In this document: piece after piece, positions 16,600-24,910 of the stretch
How the letters are laid out: every line of letters begins with the position of its first letter
Position numbering within the stretch: the stretch's first letter is position 1
Origin: Lachnospiraceae bacterium
GTDB lineage: Bacteria > Bacillota > Clostridia > Lachnospirales > Lachnospiraceae
Direction: 5' to 3'
Length of the DNA: 34,378 bases
Assembly (NCBI GenBank): GCA_024694625.1
Contig: JAILJP010000004.1
Coordinates: forward strand, 1-34,378
The notes under the pieces: model-generated
Databases searched by the model: none
The model's input: the letters and a program-made list of their open reading frames with translations, nothing else
What the model was told of the DNA's origin: nothing
Translations under genes and position numbers: made by a program

Positions 16600-16875
16600 A
16601 TGAACAAGACAGAATTAGTAGCAGCTATGGCTGCAAAGGCTGATCTTTCTAAGAAAGATGCTGAAGCTGCATTAAAGGCTTTCACAGAAGTTGTTGCTGA
16701 AGAGCTTAAGAAGGATGAAAAGATTCAGTTAGTTGGATTCGGTACTTTCGAAGTTTCCAAGAGAGCTGCTAGAACAGGACGTAACCCTAGAACAGGCGAG
16801 AATATGACAATCGCTGCTTCTAAAGCGCCTAAGTTCAAAGCAGGAAAAGCTTTAAAGGATATCGTTAACAAATAA
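16600..16875 (+). CDS. hup: HU-family DNA-binding protein
   Basis: A 91-residue nucleoid-associated protein of standard HU length. It begins [11 protein letters not shown], has the family signature [23 protein letters not shown] (about 46-68) covering the beta-arm that bends DNA, and ends [15 protein letters not shown] binds DNA as a dimer with little sequence preference and compacts the chromosome. It has a strong promoter and its own terminator. Its position just upstream of rqcP is common in Firmicutes. Confidence 0.96.
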   Translation: MNKTELVAAMAAKADLSKKDAEAALKAFTEVVAEELKKDEKIQLVGFGTFEVSKRAARTGRNPRTGENMTIAASKAPKFKAGKALKDIVNK

Positions 16876-16898
16876 TTCTTGTTGATATGTAATATCTG

Positions 16899-16932
16899 AG
16901 GGCTCAAACCGAGTGTTTGAGCCCTTTCTATT
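16899..16932 (+). terminator. Intrinsic terminator after hup
   Basis: GGGCTCAAAC (16900-16909) pairs perfectly with GTTTGAGCCC (16915-16924) around a 5-base loop, then TTTCTATTT. It lies 18 bases before rqcP, so rqcP is expressed by read-through or from a promoter I cannot identify. Confidence 0.92.
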
Positions 16933-16950
16933 TGAGAAAGAGTGTAAACT

Positions 16951-17190
16951 ATGAGATTGGATAAGTTTTTAAAGGTTTCCCGTTTGATCAAACGTCGTAC
17001 CGTTGCCAATGAGGCTTGCGATGCGGGACGAGTAATGGTAAACGATAAGGTGGCGAAGGCTTCCGCAAATGTGAAGGCTGGAGATATTATTGAGATTGCC
17101 TTTGGAAATAAAACCGTGAAAGTAAGGGTGTTGGACTTGAAGGAAACCACGAAAAAAGACGAAGCAAAAGATTTGTTTGAATATTTATAG
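16951..17190 (+). CDS. rqcP: S4-domain RNA-binding protein, RqcP (YabO/Hsp15-like)
   Basis: The 79-residue protein is essentially one S4 domain (MRLDKFLKVSRLIKRRTVANEACDAG) followed by a beta-rich tail (VKAGDIIEIAFGNKTVKVRVL). In Bacillus, RqcP/YabO binds tRNA on 50S subunits and works with RqcH to add C-terminal alanine tails to stalled nascent chains. Size, sequence pattern and position ahead of divIC match. It is a second link to ribosome quality control in this window, besides the GTPase-nuclease fusion at 25943-28516. No rqcH is present in the window. Confidence 0.88.
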   Translation: MRLDKFLKVSRLIKRRTVANEACDAGRVMVNDKVAKASANVKAGDIIEIAFGNKTVKVRVLDLKETTKKDEAKDLFEYL

Positions 17191-17235
17191 AATTATCTGA
17201 TAATTATTGAAAAAACTCAAAGAAAGTGTTAAGAT
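17191..17235 (+). promoter_or_regulatory. Promoter of divIC with adjoining palindrome
   Basis: TTGAAA (17207-17212), a 17-base spacer and TAAGAT (17230-17235) form a reasonable sigma-A promoter. A palindrome AATTATC-T-GATAATT at 17191-17205 ends one base before the -35 box, a placement typical of an operator, although AT-rich palindromes can arise by chance. Confidence 0.55.
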
Positions 17236-17291
17236 TTGAGAAAGAACAGCCGATATAGGTTGTGAAACAGTTAATCTGGTGTGTAAATAAT

Positions 17292-17591
17292 ATGAGTAAA
17301 AAGAAAAACAGCCGAAAGAAACAGAGAGTAAATCGTGTATATTTCGTGTTGATTGCAGGGTTTGTGATTGCCGTTATGGTAATTCAGGTTGCCAGCTTGT
17401 ATCAAAAGAACGCTGCTTATGCTGCCCAGGAAGCTGAGCTGAAAAGCGAATTGGAATCCCAGCAGGAAAAGCAGGAAGAGCTGGAAAACTACGAGAACTA
17501 TATTCAATCAGACGAATACAAAGAGAGCGTTGCCCAGAGTAAGTTGGGACTCGTTCATGAAAATGAAATTATCTTTCGTGAAAACGAATAG
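17292..17591 (+). CDS. divIC: Septum formation initiator, DivIC/FtsB family
   Basis: A 99-residue bitopic division protein. It has a basic cytoplasmic N-terminus (KKKNSRKKQR), one membrane helix at about 16-37, an extracytoplasmic Gln/Glu-rich coiled coil (41-70) and the family C-terminus YIQSDEYKESVAQSKLGLV. DivIC/FtsB forms a complex with FtsL and DivIB that activates septal wall synthesis. I chose the ATG at 17292; a GTG at 17262 would add ten residues unlike the family, but neither start has a good ribosome binding site. Position after rqcP matches Bacillus, except that the sporulation genes yabP and yabQ, normally between them, are absent. Confidence 0.88.
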   Translation: MSKKKNSRKKQRVNRVYFVLIAGFVIAVMVIQVASLYQKNAAYAAQEAELKSELESQQEKQEELENYENYIQSDEYKESVAQSKLGLVHENEIIFRENE

Positions 17592-17607
17592 TCATAAAAT
17601 GCAAATT

Positions 17608-17710
17608 AAAACTCGACGAACCGATATCAGTTTTGTGGCAACAGGCCGGAACCTTCAACGGACCCAAGTACCGCAGGATTGATGTCCACGTTCCTCGGGT
17701 TTTCTTTTTA
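17608..17710 (+). ncRNA. Long structured RNA/terminator between divIC and tilS
   Basis: Three stacked helices can be drawn by hand. P1 is 17608-17621 with 17690-17703 (14 positions, one C-C mismatch, one G-U). P2 is GATATCAG (17623-17630) with TTGATGTC (17679-17686). P3 is TTTTGTGG (17631-17638) with CCGCAGGA (17671-17678). P2 and P3 abut on both strands, giving a continuous 16-base-pair helix. The apical loop is 17639-17670, with C-rich and A-rich stretches. The 3' strand of P1 runs into TTTTCTTTTT, so the element can terminate transcription. It ends only 24 bases before tilS. It may simply end the divIC transcript or act as an attenuator for tilS. It matches no RNA class I recognise. Confidence 0.65.
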
Positions 17711-17734
17711 ATAGAATTGCTATAGAATAAGAAT

Positions 17735-19123
17735 ATGTTAAGTGTTTTGGATTTTGTAAATGAACAGAATTTATTGGAAGATGGCGATGGAGTCTTACTG
17801 GGCGTTTCCGGTGGGGCGGACTCTGTTTGCCTTCTTTTTCAATTTATGAAGATAATGGAATACATTGACATCCGTCTCCACGTCATTTATGTGGACCATG
17901 GAATCCGGGGAGAGGAAAGTTTTGAGGATGGCCGCTTCGTAAAAGCCCTTTGCGATCAGCTGTATATGCCCTATACCCTTATTTCCGTGGATGTGCCCAC
18001 CTATTGCAAACATATGGGACTTTCTACAGAAGAGGGGGCGAGAAAGCTTCGCTACGAAGCCTTTTTTGAAGAGGCCAGACGGTTGGGGTTAAACAAGATT
18101 GCTACGGCTCACAATGCCAATGACAATGCGGAGACCATTTTGTTTCAGATGATTCGGGGCACAGGAGTAAAGGGACTGACCGGTATGGATCCTATTTCCA
18201 TGCGGGAGGGTTACACTTTGATTCGACCTTTGCTGGAAACCTCCCGGGAGGAGATCGAAGCTTATTTGAATGAGATCGGACAAAGCTATCGAACGGACAG
18301 CACAAATCTTACTGATGATTATGCGAGAAATAAAATCCGCCATCAGATTATGCCTCTTATGGAGGAAATCAACCAAAAGGCGGTTGACCATATTAACCAG
18401 GCAGGCCGGGCTGTGGGGAAAATCTTTCGAGATGTGGAGGAAGACGCCTTGGATGCGCTGCAAACCATTTCCGGAGAGGAAGGTTTGGATTTGTGGCGCT
18501 TGCGACAGATTGAGGAAGGAAAGCGCAGCGAGATTCTTTTGGCTTGGCTGAAAATGCAGGGGGCTGCCCACAATGTGACCAAAGCCCACATTGAAATGTT
18601 AAATGAGTTGATTTTCATGGAAGTGGGGAGGGAATATCATTTGCCCCATGGCTTTGTGGTTCGAAACGGTTACACCCATCTGAGACTATTGAAACGGGAA
18701 AGTGAGGCAAAAAGAGAACCGGAAGAATCCAGAATTACGGTGCCACTGTTTTCCCAAGAGGAAAGTTACAGTCTTTCTTTGAAGGGTTTGGATGTGAAAT
18801 TTCGCACCAGAATAGCCGGAGAAAATGAGCAATTACCTACAAAAACCTATGCGAAAGTCTTTGACTATGGTAAAATAAATGGCAGTATGGAGATACGACA
18901 TCGAAAGGAAGGAGACTATTTGGTAATCCATCCGGATGGGCGTAAAAAACTCCTGCAGGACTATTTTGTAGAAGAAAAGGTCCCGAAAGAAGAAAGAGAC
19001 TCTGTTTGGATGTTGTGCCAGGGCTCAAAGGTGATTTGGATTTTTGGCATGAGAAACAGTGAAGATTATCGCATTGATGAATATACAAAGAATATACTCG
19101 AAGTAGAATATTGGAGGAATTAA
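17735..19123 (+). CDS. tilS: tRNA(Ile)-lysidine synthetase
   Basis: TilS converts C34 of tRNA-Ile(CAU) to lysidine, changing its reading from AUG to AUA, and is essential. The 462 residues are typical. The PP-loop SGGADS is at 25-30, followed by HVIYVDHGIRGEES, TAHNANDNAETILFQMIRGTG and RPLL. Then come the linker carrying DSTNLTDDYARNKIRH and a C-terminal TilS domain with IRHRKEGD and an end ...DYRIDEYTK. The start ATG at 17735 has no clear ribosome binding site and lies 24 bases after a T-run, so initiation may be weak, leaderless or controlled by the preceding structured RNA. It is one base from hpt, in the conserved tilS-hpt-ftsH order. Confidence 0.94.
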   Translation: MLSVLDFVNEQNLLEDGDGVLLGVSGGADSVCLLFQFMKIMEYIDIRLHVIYVDHGIRGEESFEDGRFVKALCDQLYMPYTLISVDVPTYCKHMGLSTEEGARKLRYEAFFEEARRLGLNKIATAHNANDNAETILFQMIRGTGVKGLTGMDPISMREGYTLIRPLLETSREEIEAYLNEIGQSYRTDSTNLTDDYARNKIRHQIMPLMEEINQKAVDHINQAGRAVGKIFRDVEEDALDALQTISGEEGLDLWRLRQIEEGKRSEILLAWLKMQGAAHNVTKAHIEMLNELIFMEVGREYHLPHGFVVRNGYTHLRLLKRESEAKREPEESRITVPLFSQEESYSLSLKGLDVKFRTRIAGENEQLPTKTYAKVFDYGKINGSMEIRHRKEGDYLVIHPDGRKKLLQDYFVEEKVPKEERDSVWMLCQGSKVIWIFGMRNSEDYRIDEYTKNILEVEYWRN

Positions 19124-19124
19124 A

Positions 19125-19649
19125 ATGGCAGAAACAGTGAAAGAAATGCTTTCGGAAGAAGAACTTACCAAAAGAATTCAGGAATTGGGAGATCAGATTT
19201 CCAAGGATTATGAAGGAGAAAGCGTATTTTTGGTTTGCATCTTAAAGGGTGCTGCTTTCTTTGCCTGTGAGCTTGCAAAAAGAATTACCGTACCTGTAAC
19301 CATCGATTTTATGGCTACTAGCAGTTATGGTTCCGGAACCGTATCCACCGGTGAAGTTCAGATCAAAAAGGATTTGGATTTAGGTGTGGAAGGAAGACAT
19401 GTAATTATCGTAGAAGACATTATCGACAGTGGTAATACTTTGAATTACTTGTCCGGATTGTTCAAAGACAGAAAAGCAAAAAGTGTACGTATGTGTGCAA
19501 TGTTAGATAAGCCGGATCGCCGTGAGGTAGATGTGCCCGTAGATTATATTGGATTCACAATTCCGGATGCTTTTGTTGTAGGATACGGACTTGATTATGA
19601 CCAGAAGTATCGTAACTTGCCCTACATTGGTGTGGTTGAGTTCGATTAA
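19125..19649 (+). CDS. hpt: Hypoxanthine phosphoribosyltransferase
   Basis: It salvages hypoxanthine and guanine to IMP and GMP using PRPP. The 174 residues match the family. LVCILKGAAFF holds the pyrophosphate-binding Lys-Gly, VIIVEDIIDSGNTL is the PRPP-binding motif, and VDYIGFTIPDAFVVGYGLDY is the purine site and C-terminal signature. It follows tilS after one base, with GGAGG inside the tilS end, and precedes ftsH by 15 bases, so all three are one operon. Confidence 0.96.
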   Translation: MAETVKEMLSEEELTKRIQELGDQISKDYEGESVFLVCILKGAAFFACELAKRITVPVTIDFMATSSYGSGTVSTGEVQIKKDLDLGVEGRHVIIVEDIIDSGNTLNYLSGLFKDRKAKSVRMCAMLDKPDRREVDVPVDYIGFTIPDAFVVGYGLDYDQKYRNLPYIGVVEFD

Positions 19650-19664
19650 GAATAGGAGTAGAAG

Positions 19665-21551
19665 TTGAGACGAAGAAGCGGATTTGGGTTTTACTTGCTG
19701 TTGATTCTCATCGTGATTTTTCTTTGGTATACCTTTACCGGAAAAACCGCGCCGACTATGAGTACAGCCCAACTAAAAGAGTTTTTGCAAAATGAAACAG
19801 TAGAGAAGGTTCGGATTGACCAAAATCTTCAGGTGCCGACCGGTACTCTTACTGTGTACTTAAAGTCGGATGATGATAAACAGCCAACGACTTATACACT
19901 TTATGTATCTGATGTAAATGACGCCATTGATTTGATGGAGTCCTATGGATTTGGAAATTACATTATTTATGATGTTCCTCAGGATGGGTGGTTTACAGAA
20001 ATGCTTCCCATGTTGATTGTTGTGGCAGCACTTTTTGTTTTGTTTATGATTCTGATGAATGGTCAGGCTGCCGGCGGTGGCGGCGGAGCATCCAGTCGAA
20101 TGATGAACTTTGGAAAATCCAGAGCAAAGATGACCACACAGGAAAACATGAAAATCCGCTTTGATGATGTGGCCGGACTTCAGGAAGAAAAAGAAGAATT
20201 GGTGGAAGTGGTGGATTTCTTAAAGGATCCTGCCAAGTACACAAAGGTTGGTGCCCGCATTCCAAAGGGTATGCTTTTGGTGGGCCCTCCTGGAACAGGT
20301 AAAACACTTTTGGCTAAGGCAGTTGCTGGGGAAGCCGGTGTTCCCTTCTTTTCTATTTCCGGTTCTGACTTTGTTGAAATGTTCGTAGGTGTAGGTGCAT
20401 CTCGAGTAAGAGATTTATTTGAAGATGCAAAGAAAAATGCACCTTGTATTGTTTTTATCGATGAGATTGATGCGGTTGCCAGAAAGCGTGGTTCCGGTAT
20501 GGGCGGTGGCCATGATGAACGTGAGCAGACATTGAACCAGATGTTGGTAGAGATGGACGGCTTTGGCGTAAACGAAGGAATTATCGTTATGGCAGCGACC
20601 AACCGTGTGGATATTTTGGATCCTGCTATTATGCGTCCCGGACGTTTTGACCGAAAGGTCTTCGTGGGACGACCGGACGTAAGAGGCCGAGAAGAGATTC
20701 TTAAGGTTCATGCAAAGAACAAACCTCTTTCTGATGACGTGGATTTAAAACAGATTGCACAGACCACGGCAGGGTTTACCGGAGCAGATTTGGAAAACCT
20801 TTTGAACGAAGCAGCCATTGCTGCCGCAAAAGATAATCGCCGTTTTATTCGTATGAATGATATTAAAAATTCCTTTGTTAAGGTTGGTATTGGTACAGAA
20901 AAGCGCAGTAAGATTATTTCCGACAAGGAGAAAAAGATTACGGCTTATCACGAAGCAGGACATGCGATTTTATTCCATGTACTTCCTGATGTGGGACCGG
21001 TGTATTCCGTATCCATTATTCCCACAGGACAGGGTGCGGCAGGATATACCATGCCTTTACCTGAAAAGGATGAGATGTTTAATACAAAAGGAAAGATGCT
21101 TCAGGAGATTGTTGTTGACTTCGGTGGACGAATTGCAGAAGCTATGATTTTCGGAGATGTAACTACAGGAGCATCTCAGGATATTAAACAGGCGACAGAA
21201 ACTGCCAGAAGAATGGTTACCACTTACGGCTTTTCGGACAAGATAGGACCGGTGGATTACAACCAGGATGGTGATGAAGTATTCTTGGGCCGTGATTACG
21301 GACATGTAAAAGGATACAGTGAAGATGTGGCTTCTTCCATTGATGAAGAGGTTCGTCGTATCATTGATGAATGCTACAAAAAAGCAGAAGATATTTTGAA
21401 AGAACACGAAGATGTTCTTCATAAATGTGCCGATTTACTTCTTGAAAAAGAGAAGATTAATCGACAGGAGTTCGAGTCACTTTTTGGAGATGAAGTTATT
21501 GTGAAAAGTGAAGGCGTGCTTGAACAGGAGGGTGTTGCTGTAGAGGATTAG
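19665..21551 (+). CDS. ftsH: ATP-dependent zinc metalloprotease FtsH
   Basis: A 628-residue membrane AAA+ protease for quality control of membrane and regulatory proteins. It has a first membrane helix (about 8-24), an extracytoplasmic segment, and a second helix (about 110-130) ending in a Gly-rich turn. The AAA domain has Walker A GPPGTGKT at 206-213, Walker [10 protein letters not shown] and second region of homology [22 protein letters not shown]. The peptidase has zinc motif HEAGH at 429-433. Translation starts at TTG (19665) after TAGGAG; no ATG is available before the first helix. It is the last gene of the tilS-hpt-ftsH operon. Confidence 0.97.
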   Translation: MRRRSGFGFYLLLILIVIFLWYTFTGKTAPTMSTAQLKEFLQNETVEKVRIDQNLQVPTGTLTVYLKSDDDKQPTTYTLYVSDVNDAIDLMESYGFGNYIIYDVPQDGWFTEMLPMLIVVAALFVLFMILMNGQAAGGGGGASSRMMNFGKSRAKMTTQENMKIRFDDVAGLQEEKEELVEVVDFLKDPAKYTKVGARIPKGMLLVGPPGTGKTLLAKAVAGEAGVPFFSISGSDFVEMFVGVGASRVRDLFEDAKKNAPCIVFIDEIDAVARKRGSGMGGGHDEREQTLNQMLVEMDGFGVNEGIIVMAATNRVDILDPAIMRPGRFDRKVFVGRPDVRGREEILKVHAKNKPLSDDVDLKQIAQTTAGFTGADLENLLNEAAIAAAKDNRRFIRMNDIKNSFVKVGIGTEKRSKIISDKEKKITAYHEAGHAILFHVLPDVGPVYSVSIIPTGQGAAGYTMPLPEKDEMFNTKGKMLQEIVVDFGGRIAEAMIFGDVTTGASQDIKQATETARRMVTTYGFSDKIGPVDYNQDGDEVFLGRDYGHVKGYSEDVASSIDEEVRRIIDECYKKAEDILKEHEDVLHKCADLLLEKEKINRQEFESLFGDEVIVKSEGVLEQEGVAVED

Positions 21552-21556
21552 TAAAA

Positions 21557-21623
21557 CTGCACAAAAAATAATATATAAATTTAGTAAGTTTGTGCAGACT
21601 TAAGATGGTTGGGAGGCTATAAT
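21557..21623 (+). promoter_or_regulatory. Inverted repeat and candidate promoter before the amylase gene
   Basis: CTGCACAAA (21557-21565) and TTTGTGCAG (21589-21597) are perfect 9-base arms with a 23-base spacer and no T-run. A TATAAT box lies at 21618-21623. Its -35 position (21595-21600, CAGACT, 3/6) would overlap the right arm, so a regulator bound there could control the promoter. The promoter is weak and tentative; the inverted repeat is clear. Confidence 0.45.
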
Positions 21624-21692
21624 TACATTCGTAAAAACCCCCCAATACATTTTATTTTTACTATCCCCCATAGTAGAAATACCTTCTCCTAA

Positions 21693-21721
21693 AAAGGCAG
21701 CGCGCGAAGCTGTCTTTTTTT
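21693..21721 (+). terminator. Intrinsic terminator between ftsH and the amylase gene
   Basis: AAAGGCAGC (21693-21701) pairs with GCTGTCTTT (21709-21717), one G-U pair, with a T-run to 21721. It lies after the TATAAT at 21618, so either it ends ftsH transcription by long read-through or it sits in the leader of the amylase transcript as an attenuator. The ribosome binding site AAAGGAGAG follows directly. Confidence 0.8.
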
Positions 21722-21745
21722 CATTTTACAAAGGAGAGTAGTGTT

Positions 21746-23788
21746 ATGAACAGGGAAGCGTTGTTTAGTGACGGAACGGAATATTTTCGTTGTCCCTCCG
21801 AACCGAAGGTTGGGGAGGCTGTTACTATTCGCATCCGGGGAGATCATAATGATCCTCTGGAGGTGCATTTGTGCACCAATGAAAGCCGCTATCCCATGGG
21901 ATATGTAGAAACCAGGGGGATGTTTTCTTATTATCAGGTCAAGATTTCCTTGAAAGATACCCCTATTACCTATTATTTTGAAGTTCGTTGTGGAAATGAA
22001 ATCTGCTATTACGACAGGTTTGGTGTTTCCGAAGATATTAGAATGCAATACGCCTTTCACATAGTTCCGGGATTTTCTACACCGGATTGGGCCAAAGGGG
22101 CGGTAATGTATCAGATTTTGGTGGATCGTTTCTGCGATGGAAATGATGATAATGATGTGGTTGACCACGAGTATCATTACATTACCATGCCGGTACGAAA
22201 GATTGAAGACTGGAGTCAGTATCCTGCAGAATTTGATGTGGCAAGCTTCTACGGTGGCGATTTACAGGGAGTGGAATCCAAACTGGATTATCTCCAGGGA
22301 TTGGGAGTCGAAGTCATATATTTTAATCCGTTGTTTGTTTCTCCTTCCAATCACAAATATGATATTCAGGATTATGATTATATTGATCCCCACTACGGTT
22401 GCGTGGTGGAAGATGGTGGGGACATTCTTCCAGAGGGAGATTATGACAACCGTCATGCCACCAAGTACATAAAGAGGGTGACAGATAAAAAGAATCTGGA
22501 AGCCTCCAATAAGTACTTTGCTCAGTTGGTGGAAAAGATTCATGCTAGAGGCATGAAGGTGATTTTGGACGGAGTGTTTAACCACTGCGGATCCTTTAAT
22601 AAATGGCTGGATCGGGAACGTATCTATGAGAATCAGCCGGGCTACGAAGATGGAGCCTATATTTCCGAGACCAGTCCCTATCATGATTTCTTTTATTTCT
22701 ACGAAAATGAATCGGAGAAATGGCCTTACAACTATACTTATGACGGATGGTGGGGTCACGATACTCTGCCAAAGCTAAATTACGAAGGCAGCAACGATTT
22801 GACGGAATATATTTTAAACATCGGACGAAAATGGGTCTCACCTCCATACAATGTGGATGGCTGGAGATTGGATGTAGCCGCGGATTTAGGTCATAGCGAA
22901 GAATTTAACCATGAATTCTGGCGAAAGTTCCGGAATGCAGTAAAAGATGCAAATCCCAATGCTGTGATTTTGGCAGAGCATTATGGAGATGCCACATCTT
23001 GGCTTCAGGGAGACCAGTGGGATACCATTATGAACTATGATGCGTTTATGGAACCCATTTCCTTTTTCCTAACGGGAATGGAAAAACACTCCGATCGTTT
23101 TGAAGATCACGCCATGGGAGATGGCAAGCGATTTGAAATGACGATGCTCCATTGCATGGCTCAGTTTATGACACCGTCTTTGTACTGCGCCATGAATCAG
23201 CTGGACAATCACGATCATTCCAGATTCTTGACCCGAACCAATCACAAGGTTGGGCGAGTGGCACAGCTGGGAAGCAAGGCTGCAGAAGAGGATATCAATG
23301 TTTCCGTATTAAAACTGGCATCATTGATGCAGATGACATGGCCAGGAGCGCCGACATTGTATTACGGTGATGAGGCCGGAGTGGTTGGATTTACCGATCC
23401 GGACAACCGCAGAACGTATCCTTGGGATACTGCAGATAGGGTACTTATCGGATATCACCGAGATGTGATACAACTACATAAGAACAACCAATGTTTAAAA
23501 ACGGGATCCTTCATCTTCTTATCTACAGGAAGAGATTTTGTTTCCTATGGAAGATTCCTTCCGGAAGAAAAAATCTTAGTAGCGGTGAATTCCGGAGGAA
23601 ATCTTATGGAAGTGGATATACCGGTTTGGAAATTGGATGTACCGTCATCTGCAGAAATGGAACAGATTTTCATGACCAATGAGTTGGGTTATTCTCTTTT
23701 CCCTTTACGCCATTGTGTGGAGGGTGGATATGTGCACTTAAAACTTTTGCCGTATTCGGCATTGGTACTAAGATATAAAAACAACTAA
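21746..23788 (+). CDS. GH13 alpha-amylase family enzyme (neopullulanase/cyclomaltodextrinase-like)
   Basis: The 680-residue enzyme lacks a signal peptide and should act on imported maltodextrins in the cytoplasm. An N-terminal beta-rich region of about 110 residues (CBM34-like by position) precedes the barrel, which begins AVMYQILVDRFCDGN. GH13 conserved regions are present: GVFNHCG; GWRLDVAAD with the nucleophile D376; VILAEHYG with acid/base E411; LDNHDHSRF with the third carboxylate D490. TLYYGDEAGVVGFTDPDNRR follows. The N-terminal domain plus MPVRKIEDWSQYPAEFDVASFYGGDLQGV resembles the neopullulanase/cyclomaltodextrinase group, but exact specificity (alpha-1,4, alpha-1,6 or cyclic) cannot be fixed. 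The FIST gene follows after 14 bases. Confidence 0.92.
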   Translation: MNREALFSDGTEYFRCPSEPKVGEAVTIRIRGDHNDPLEVHLCTNESRYPMGYVETRGMFSYYQVKISLKDTPITYYFEVRCGNEICYYDRFGVSEDIRMQYAFHIVPGFSTPDWAKGAVMYQILVDRFCDGNDDNDVVDHEYHYITMPVRKIEDWSQYPAEFDVASFYGGDLQGVESKLDYLQGLGVEVIYFNPLFVSPSNHKYDIQDYDYIDPHYGCVVEDGGDILPEGDYDNRHATKYIKRVTDKKNLEASNKYFAQLVEKIHARGMKVILDGVFNHCGSFNKWLDRERIYENQPGYEDGAYISETSPYHDFFYFYENESEKWPYNYTYDGWWGHDTLPKLNYEGSNDLTEYILNIGRKWVSPPYNVDGWRLDVAADLGHSEEFNHEFWRKFRNAVKDANPNAVILAEHYGDATSWLQGDQWDTIMNYDAFMEPISFFLTGMEKHSDRFEDHAMGDGKRFEMTMLHCMAQFMTPSLYCAMNQLDNHDHSRFLTRTNHKVGRVAQLGSKAAEEDINVSVLKLASLMQMTWPGAPTLYYGDEAGVVGFTDPDNRRTYPWDTADRVLIGYHRDVIQLHKNNQCLKTGSFIFLSTGRDFVSYGRFLPEEKILVAVNSGGNLMEVDIPVWKLDVPSSAEMEQIFMTNELGYSLFPLRHCVEGGYVHLKLLPYSALVLRYKNN

Positions 23789-23802
23789 AACGGGAGGGCG
23801 TT

Positions 23803-24897
23803 ATGAAAAGTAAGTCAGGGGTTAGTAGAAATACATCAGCAAAAGCTGCTGTAGAAGAGGTACTCTCCGGAGTACAAAATCCAAAAGGTATTTTCTTTTT
23901 CTGCGATTATTCAAGATTGGAAGAGATTTCTTCTTTGCTAAAAGAAAAATTTCCCAAGGTGGAATGCATTGGAACGGCAGGAAGATGTTATTACAACGAT
24001 ACCATCAATGACAGTAACATTTTTATGGCAACGGCTTTTATATCAGAATGTGAGGTTTGTGCCGGCGTAATGAAGCATTTGGCTACGGCGCCATTGTCGG
24101 ATTTAAATAATTTGGACAGAGCACTTTCCTGTGTAAAACCGGGAGTCGATGATACTGTTTGTATGGAACTTTGTACCAATCATGAAGAGCGATTGGTTTC
24201 CACTATGAATATTTCCTTAAAGAAATATGGAGTAAGCCTTGTGGGTGGAACTGTGTTTGGACAGCCAGAGGGAAAGGCAGCAAAGGTTAGTGTAAACGGA
24301 ACACTTTATGAAAATGCCGCAGCCTTTATGGTAATTAAAAATACCGGCGGAAAAGTTCGTATCTACAAAGAAAACATCTATGAAAAGGGTGACTTCCCTA
24401 CGCACGTTGCAACGAGAGTAAATCGTGCCACCAAGGAATTGGTGCAGTTAGACAATCGTCCGGCAGTAGACGTATATGCTGCTGATACCGGTTTGGCTAG
24501 AGACCAGATTATCGGAAACGTATTCCAGCAGCCTTTAGGCCGTGTCCTTGGAGATGATGTTTATATTTGCTCCATGTACGATATTGGAAAAGACGGTTCT
24601 TTGGTTAATTACAAACAGTTTGGTGAAAATGATGCGGTTACGATTTTGCAACTTCAGGATTATCGTGAGATTGTAGAACGTACCAAAGATCAGATTCGAG
24701 AGGAAAACACCAAGACAGAAACGATGATTTCCTTTAACTGTATCTATCGATACCTGTTATTTGAACAGGAAAGCTATACTTCAGATTACCTATCCTCCAT
24801 GTCTTTGGTATGTAACAACATGGGTTATGTGGCAGGCGGAGAACAATTCCAACGTCAGCATGTAAACCAGACAATGGTTTGTGCGGTGTTTGAATAA
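23803..24897 (+). CDS. FIST-domain sensory protein
   Basis: A 364-residue soluble protein with FIST N (about 25-200: [50 protein letters not shown]) and FIST C (about 215-350: [74 protein letters not shown]). FIST domains are predicted intracellular sensors of small molecules, possibly amino acids, usually linked to chemoreceptors, kinases or cyclic-dinucleotide enzymes. Here the next gene, 13 bases away, encodes a membrane-free chemoreceptor, so the two probably form a split cytoplasmic receptor. Co-transcription with the amylase hints that the ligand may relate to carbohydrate use, but this is inference. Confidence 0.88.
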   Translation: MKSKSGVSRNTSAKAAVEEVLSGVQNPKGIFFFCDYSRLEEISSLLKEKFPKVECIGTAGRCYYNDTINDSNIFMATAFISECEVCAGVMKHLATAPLSDLNNLDRALSCVKPGVDDTVCMELCTNHEERLVSTMNISLKKYGVSLVGGTVFGQPEGKAAKVSVNGTLYENAAAFMVIKNTGGKVRIYKENIYEKGDFPTHVATRVNRATKELVQLDNRPAVDVYAADTGLARDQIIGNVFQQPLGRVLGDDVYICSMYDIGKDGSLVNYKQFGENDAVTILQLQDYREIVERTKDQIREENTKTETMISFNCIYRYLLFEQESYTSDYLSSMSLVCNNMGYVAGGEQFQRQHVNQTMVCAVFE

Positions 24898-24910
24898 GGA
24901 GGTAAGTGAT

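Noticed and set aside
17608-17710. Small SRP RNA, 6S RNA or another standard RNA gene
   Set aside because: The conserved SRP tetraloop/asymmetric-loop sequence and the 6S central bubble are absent; length and helices fit neither, so it is left unclassified.
18089-18589. 166-codon minus-strand open frame inside tilS
   Set aside because: It is wholly antisense to the intact tilS gene, with no family signature and no supporting promoter; the same applies to the long minus-strand frames inside ftsH, the amylase gene and the YhaN-like gene.
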